A stretch of DNA of 64,000 bases from Amphiura filiformis (Eukaryota > Echinodermata > Ophiuroidea > Amphilepidida > Amphiuridae): positions 94,871,782 to 94,935,781 of the forward strand of contig NC_092628.1 in NCBI RefSeq assembly GCF_039555335.1, in the 5' to 3' direction. The position numbers and the translations under genes are program-made. The notes beneath the pieces are model-generated. The model worked only from the letters and a program-made list of their open reading frames with translations. It did not search any database and was not told the DNA's origin. This document shows positions 58,796 to 64,000 of the stretch, one piece after another. How positions within the stretch are numbered: position 1 is the stretch's first letter; every line of letters starts with the position of its first letter.

Positions 58796-60929
58796 AAATA
58801 CCATCAACCTGCTGAACTTTAACCATTTCCGGAATCCGGACTAATAATCTATCGGACTGATGTTCCCTTTAAGCTTACATCAGTGTGTTGAACTAGTCAA
58901 TAATATTACAAGAATAAAATCAGTCGGAGTCCGCTGCATTTTAGTTTTACGCAAACTGTGGCCGATACGACCAGCTAAAGTAGTGGCACTGAAAACCTAC
59001 GCCGAGTGGACTCCAACACGTGATTATTATAATAGTTCCTGAAATGAACAGACTGAGATCTCAACCAAATAATGCACTATTCCATTTAGTTTTACGAAGA
59101 GCAACGAATCATTGCTCAAAATGGAAACAATTTGAAACAAATGTGAACAAGCATTCTGAGATATAAGCAAGCTAAATCACAACCTCATCAGATGTCTACG
59201 CCATACCACTTTGAATATGCACCGGTTCTCGTCCGGTCACCAAAGTCAGTCAGACTGGACCATCCAATGAAGCAGCCCAGTGTCTTAGGTATATTTTAGT
59301 TTCATGTTTTGTGCTATCTTCTGAAGATACCTCACATTACAATGCCAGAATCCTGACATATTTGTTTCATGCTGCATGAATAATACTCTTTCAGTCTGAG
59401 TCTCGTTTCAATAGTGCTATCTACTGAAGATAACTGAAATAAACCGTGTACAGTAATTAGTGTAATTTGTGTATGCGTTCGTGCATCAAAAATAGTAATC
59501 ATTGTATAGACTCCTAGTTCTCACACAACTCTCTGAGCGCATTTCAGACATTTTTGCTATCGTGTTTGTTGCTATCTTATGAAGATAGCTTATATTAAAT
59601 GCTCGCTGCAATTTTTTTCTCCTTCATTAAGATAACTTATTAGGATTGAGTTAATGATGCTATCTACCGAAGATAGCTCAAAGCAAGTAGTGTCGAGACA
59701 GTGTTCACGTCCGGTATACTTTTGTATATAGTAAAGTGGGACTATATTTGTTTTCTAATGATTTCATTCTCATCCAACATTCTTTGCCGTATAAATATGG
59801 TATACATCTACTAATAATTTGATTGCTATAGTCCTAACAGTATACAGAATAATCCAGTCGCCATTTTTCTGCTGCATGTAAGTTTTACGCAAGACTTAGG
59901 CCTACCCAAGACGACTAGTTTTCTTTGTGAAAGTGACACTGAATTACTAAAAATAGTAATTGTATTTAAAAAAGATGACCATAACCTCGTCTTTATGTAT
60001 CCGGTGTTGCGGATGCGGAAACGAGTGAGAAATAATAATGGCTGACAATATTATACTCTATGCTATAACAGAGTACACATTTAATACCATAAACAATTTC
60101 TTTATTAACTGTGCCTTCCTTATATAGTTACATGGGAGCAGTACATTCTCTGCCAGAAATGTGTCAACAAATCAAGATTATTAAACATTGGTCTTTAAGA
60201 AATGTATTTTTTGATAGTTCCTTGATCTACATGTTTACATCGACCCCTTCCAAGCACATTAACCGGACTGTTTGCGTCCAATGTAACCTCTCCGGAATCG
60301 TTTGACGCCAGACCTCTGAGCATTTTGCTTTTTAATCTATTTCTCGTTTCAACTATCATTTAGCCAGCGTGAAATTGAGTTGATTTTGGACGCTTTCTAA
60401 TAGCATTTAAATTGGTTGATACGGTCACGGTGATCAAGCCTTGTCCCTCTAGGCCGATTTCTCTATAATCACTGGCTAATGTACAGTCACTTACTACCGA
60501 CTAACAATCATTAATTTATAACTAACTCTATTAACTTCATGTTATCTCTACGACTAATTCAGTAATATTAACACTTTGGTGCAAGCAGGCGTCATCATGG
60601 AGTAGTCGAGACGATTTTGTCTCTGTGCCCTGCCAACATGGTCAAATAAAAAGGGCACTAGCTGTAAAGAAATATAACAGGCACTCCGTTTTACTTGTGT
60701 TCTAAAGTCAGTCTACTTTTAAAAAGAAAAGTACAATTTACATACGTCTTATCTATAACCTCTTTGCCTATAGTAATATCTAAGATTATAGTTTGGTTCT
60801 TGTTCCGTGTCTTACGTGATCATAAGTTTTGGTTTTGAAATTGAAGTTCTGCTATCGCCTGCTGCTATCGTCTTCTGTGTTGATAATCAAATAAAATGAA
60901 GAATTGAACTTCTGTTCACAACACATAAA
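58796..60929. other. Intergenic with hairpin-motif copies, no gene seen
   Basis: Hairpin motifs start at 59313, 59416, 59571 and 59659. Segments resemble the TLR 3' flank (for example TTTTACGCAAACTGTGGCCG and AGTGGCACTGAA near 58950). No host coding frame is convincing. Confidence 0.45.
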
Positions 60930-60984
60930 ATTGAATTGAATTGAATTGAATTGAATTGAAAATTGAATTGAAAAATTGAATTGA
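60930..60984. repeat. (TTGAA)n microsatellite
   Basis: About 55 bp of TTGAA units with two A insertions, immediately before the minisatellite. Confidence 0.9.
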
Positions 60985-63900
60985 TAGCAAACTACTTCAT
61001 CAGCTATCTATCCTGATAGCAAACTACTTCACCAGCTATCTACTCATCATAGCAAACTACTTCATCAGCTATCTACTCCTGATAGCAACCTACTGCATCA
61101 GCTCTCTACTCATGATATAAAACTACTTCAACTATCTACTCCTGATAGCACACTACTTCGTCAGCTATCTACTCCTGATAGCAAACTACTTCGTCAGCTA
61201 TCTACTCCTGATAGCAAACTACTTCATCAGCTATCTACTCCTGATAGCAAACTACTTCATCAGCTATCTACTCCTGATAGCAAACTACTTCATCAGCTAT
61301 CTACTCCTCAACTATCTACTCCTGATAGCAAACTACTTCATCAGCTATCTACTCCTGATAGCTAACTACTTCATCAGCTATCTACTCCTGATAGCAAACT
61401 ACTTCATCCGCTATCTACTCCTGATAGCAAACTACTTCATCAGCTACCTACTCCTGATAGCAAACTATTTCCTTACGTATCTACTCCTGATAGCACACTA
61501 CTTCGTCAGCTATCTACTCCTGATAGCAAACTACTTCGTCAGCTATCTACTCCTGATAGCAAACTACTTCATCAGCTATCTACTCCTGATAGCAAACTAC
61601 TTCATCAGCTATCTACTCCTGATAGCAAACTACTTCATCAGCTATCTACTCCTAATACAAAACTACTTCATCAACTATCTACTCCTCCTGATAGCAAACT
61701 ACTTCATCAGCTATCTACTCCTGATAGTAACTACTTCATCAGCTATCTACTCCTGATAGCAAACTACTTCATTAGCTATCTACTCCTGATAGCAAACTAC
61801 TTCATCAGCCCTCTACTTCTGATATCAAACTATTTCCTTAGGTATCTACTCCTGATAGAAAATTACTCCATCAGTGAATATACTGCGGATAGCAAACTAC
61901 CTCATCAGTTATCTACTGGTGATAGCACCTGCACACTACCTCTTCAGCTATCTACTCCTGATAGCAAACTACTTCATCGGCTATCTACTCCTGATAGCAC
62001 TACTTCCTCAGGTATCTACTCCTGATAGAAAATTACTTCATCAGTGAATATACTGCTGATGGCAAACTACTTCATCAACTATCTCATGATCTAATCCTGA
62101 TAAGAAACTACTGCATCAGCTATCTATTCCTGATAGCAAACTACTACCGTATCTAATCCTGACAGCAAACTACTTCAAACTACTGCATCATCAGCTATCT
62201 ACTCCTGATAGCAAACTACTTCATCAGCTATCTACTCCTGATAGCAAACTACTTCATCAGCTATCTACTCCTAATAAAAAACTACTTCATCAACTATCTA
62301 CTCCTGATAGCAAACTACTTCATCAGCTATCTACTCCTGATAGCTAACTACTTCATCAGCTATCTACTCCTGATAGCAAACTACTTCATCCGCTATCTAC
62401 TCCTGATAGCAAACTACTTCATCAGCTACCTACTCCTGATAGCAAACTATTTCCTTACGTATCTACTCCTGATAGCACACTACTTCGTCAGCTATCTACT
62501 CCTCATAGCAAACTACTTCGTCAGCTATCTACTCCTGATAGCAAACTACTTCATCAGCTATCTACTCCTGATAGCAAACTACTTCATCAGCTATCTACTC
62601 CTGATAGCAAACTACTTCATCAGCTATCTACTCCTAATACAAAACTACTTCATCAACTATCTACTCCTGATAGCAAACTACTTCATCAGCTATCTACTCC
62701 TGATAGCTAACTACTTCATCAGCTATCTACTCCTGATAGCAAACTACTTCATTAGGTATCTACTCCTGATAGAAAATTACTCCATCAGTGAATATACTGC
62801 GGATAGCAAACTACCTCATCAGTTATCTACTGGTGATAGCACCTGCACACTACCTCTTCAGCTATCTACTCCTGATAGCAAACTACTTCATCGGCTATCT
62901 ACTCCTGATAGCACTACTTCCTCAGGTATCTACTCCTGATAGAAAATTACTTCATCAGTGAATATACTGCTGATGGCAAACTACTTCATCAACTATCTCA
63001 TGATCTAATCCTGATAAGAAACTACTGCATCAGCTATCTATTCCTGATAGCAAACTACTACCGTATCTAATCCTGACAGCAAACTACTTCAAACTACTGC
63101 ATCATCAGCTCTCTACTCCTGATAGCAAACTACTGTCATGAATGTATCAGCTATGTTACTTTTTGTTGTTGTTAGGAGAGGGGGTTCTTAATACAGGCCA
63201 TCCGGCCTTTCGAGAACCTCCTCATTCAATGTATGTGTTTAATTGTTGTGCTGTTATATTTTATATTTGAATGAAATAAAGATGAATGAATGAATGAATG
63301 AATCTACTCCTGATAGCAAACTACTACATCAGCTATCTACTCCTGATAGCAAACTACTTCATCGGCTATCTACTCCTGATAGCAAACTACTTCATCGGCT
63401 ATCTACTCCTGATAGCAAACTGTTTCATCAGCTATCTACTCCTGATAGCAAACTACTTCATCAGCTATCTACTCCTGATAGCAAACTACTACATCAGCTA
63501 TCTACTCCTGATAGCAAACTACCCCATCGGCTATCTATCAGCTATCTACTCCTGATAGCAAACTACTTCATCAGCTATCTACTCCTGATAGAAAACTACT
63601 TCATCAGCTATCTACTCCTGATAGCAAACTACTTCATCAGCTATCTACTCCTGATATCAAACTACTGCATCAGCTATCTACTCCTGATAGCAAACTACCC
63701 CATCGGCTATCTATCAGCTATCTACTCCTGATAGCAAACTACTTCATCAGCTATCTACTCCTGATAGAAAACTACTTCATCAGCTATCTACTCCTGATAG
63801 CAAACTACTTCATCAGCTATCTACTCCTGATATCAAACTACTGCATCAGCTATCTACTCCTGATAGCAAACTACCCCATCGGCTATCTATCAGCTATCTA

Positions 63901-64000
63901 CTCCTGATAGCAAACTACTTCATCAGCTATCTACTTCTGATAGAAAACTACTTCATCAGCTATCTACTTCTGATAGCAAACTACATCATTAGCTATCTAC
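60985..64000. repeat. 33-bp minisatellite with higher-order repeats, open at the window edge
   Basis: The unit is AGCTATCTACTCCTGATAGC plus AAACTACTTCATC (33 bp), roughly 85 copies over 3 kb, most 0-3 changes apart. GCTATC and GATAGC in each unit form a 6-bp stem with a 7-nt loop. Higher-order structure: a block at about 61380-62180 recurs about 0.91-0.98 kb later, and from 63521 a 176-bp unit (five 33-mers plus 11 bp, marked by ACCCCATCGG) repeats at 63521, 63697 and 63873. Because 33 is a multiple of three, long meaningless open frames appear. A retroposon tail interrupts it at 63135-63302. Confidence 0.95.
63135..63302 (+). mobile_element. LINE/SINE 3' tail inserted in the minisatellite
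   Basis: 168 bp unrelated to the satellite, containing GGTTCTTAATACAGGCCATC with a small hairpin (GGTTCT...AGAACC), AATAAAG and a (TGAA)n tail at 63280-63302. The tail type matches L2/RTE-like 3' ends. Minisatellite resumes directly after it. Confidence 0.7.

Noticed and set aside
63294-63731. Long open frames with an 11-residue repeat (YLLLIANYFIS, TPDSKLLHQLS)
   Set aside because: The 33-bp satellite unit is a multiple of three, so several frames stay open by arithmetic. The 176-bp units shift the frame, arguing against coding.
60985-64000. CRISPR-like array
   Set aside because: Units are contiguous tandem copies without unique spacers, in an animal genome.
1-64000. LTR retrotransposon or other virus-derived element
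   Set aside because: No gag, protease, integrase or long terminal direct repeat was recognised. All polymerase remnants are LINE-type.

Overview
The window is animal nuclear DNA: genes with GT-AG introns, an AT-rich background and a dense load of LINEs, palindromic MITEs and satellites. A single-exon Toll-like receptor, an intron-rich calpain, a single-exon rhodopsin-type GPCR and marine-invertebrate style repeats suggest an invertebrate deuterostome, most likely an echinoderm or other ambulacrarian. This is inference; no sequence search was possible.

Layout. 1-9860 is repeat-rich and has no host gene that I can support; it holds decayed LINE fragments on the minus strand (about 6310-8050 and 8624-9115) and several copies of a small hairpin motif. 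9862-21690 (+) is an atypical calpain of 11 coding exons (566 aa) with an N-terminal MGC acylation motif, a complete Cys-His-Asn triad and no EF-hand (PEF) domain; a 3.4 kb LINE, a mariner scrap and MITEs sit in its introns. 21700-31650 is intergenic and packed with MITEs, a LINE split by a Harbinger-like element, and a tRNA-derived SINE. 31769-39270 (-) is MAK16, a 60S ribosome-biogenesis factor, 7 coding exons and 305 aa, with a 15-nt first coding exon. 39407-44770 is a candidate large DNA transposon: about 0.44 kb inverted arms around a decayed minus-strand gene from a poorly characterised repeat-associated family (PIN/FEN-like DTD motif and cysteine-rich tail). 44786-49187 is repeats. 49188-52394 (+) is a TLR with two LRR blocks and a TIR domain. 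54701-55960 (+) is an orphan class A GPCR. 55961-64000 is repeats, ending in at least 3 kb of 33-bp minisatellite with higher-order structure that runs off the window.

The four host genes are not an operon and have unrelated roles: Ca2+-dependent proteolysis, nucleolar ribosome assembly, innate immune sensing and cell-surface signalling. The most distinctive signals are the candidate transposon at 39.4-44.8 kb, a dispersed 19-bp hairpin that resembles the core of the terminal minisatellite, and unusual features of the calpain, TLR and GPCR.
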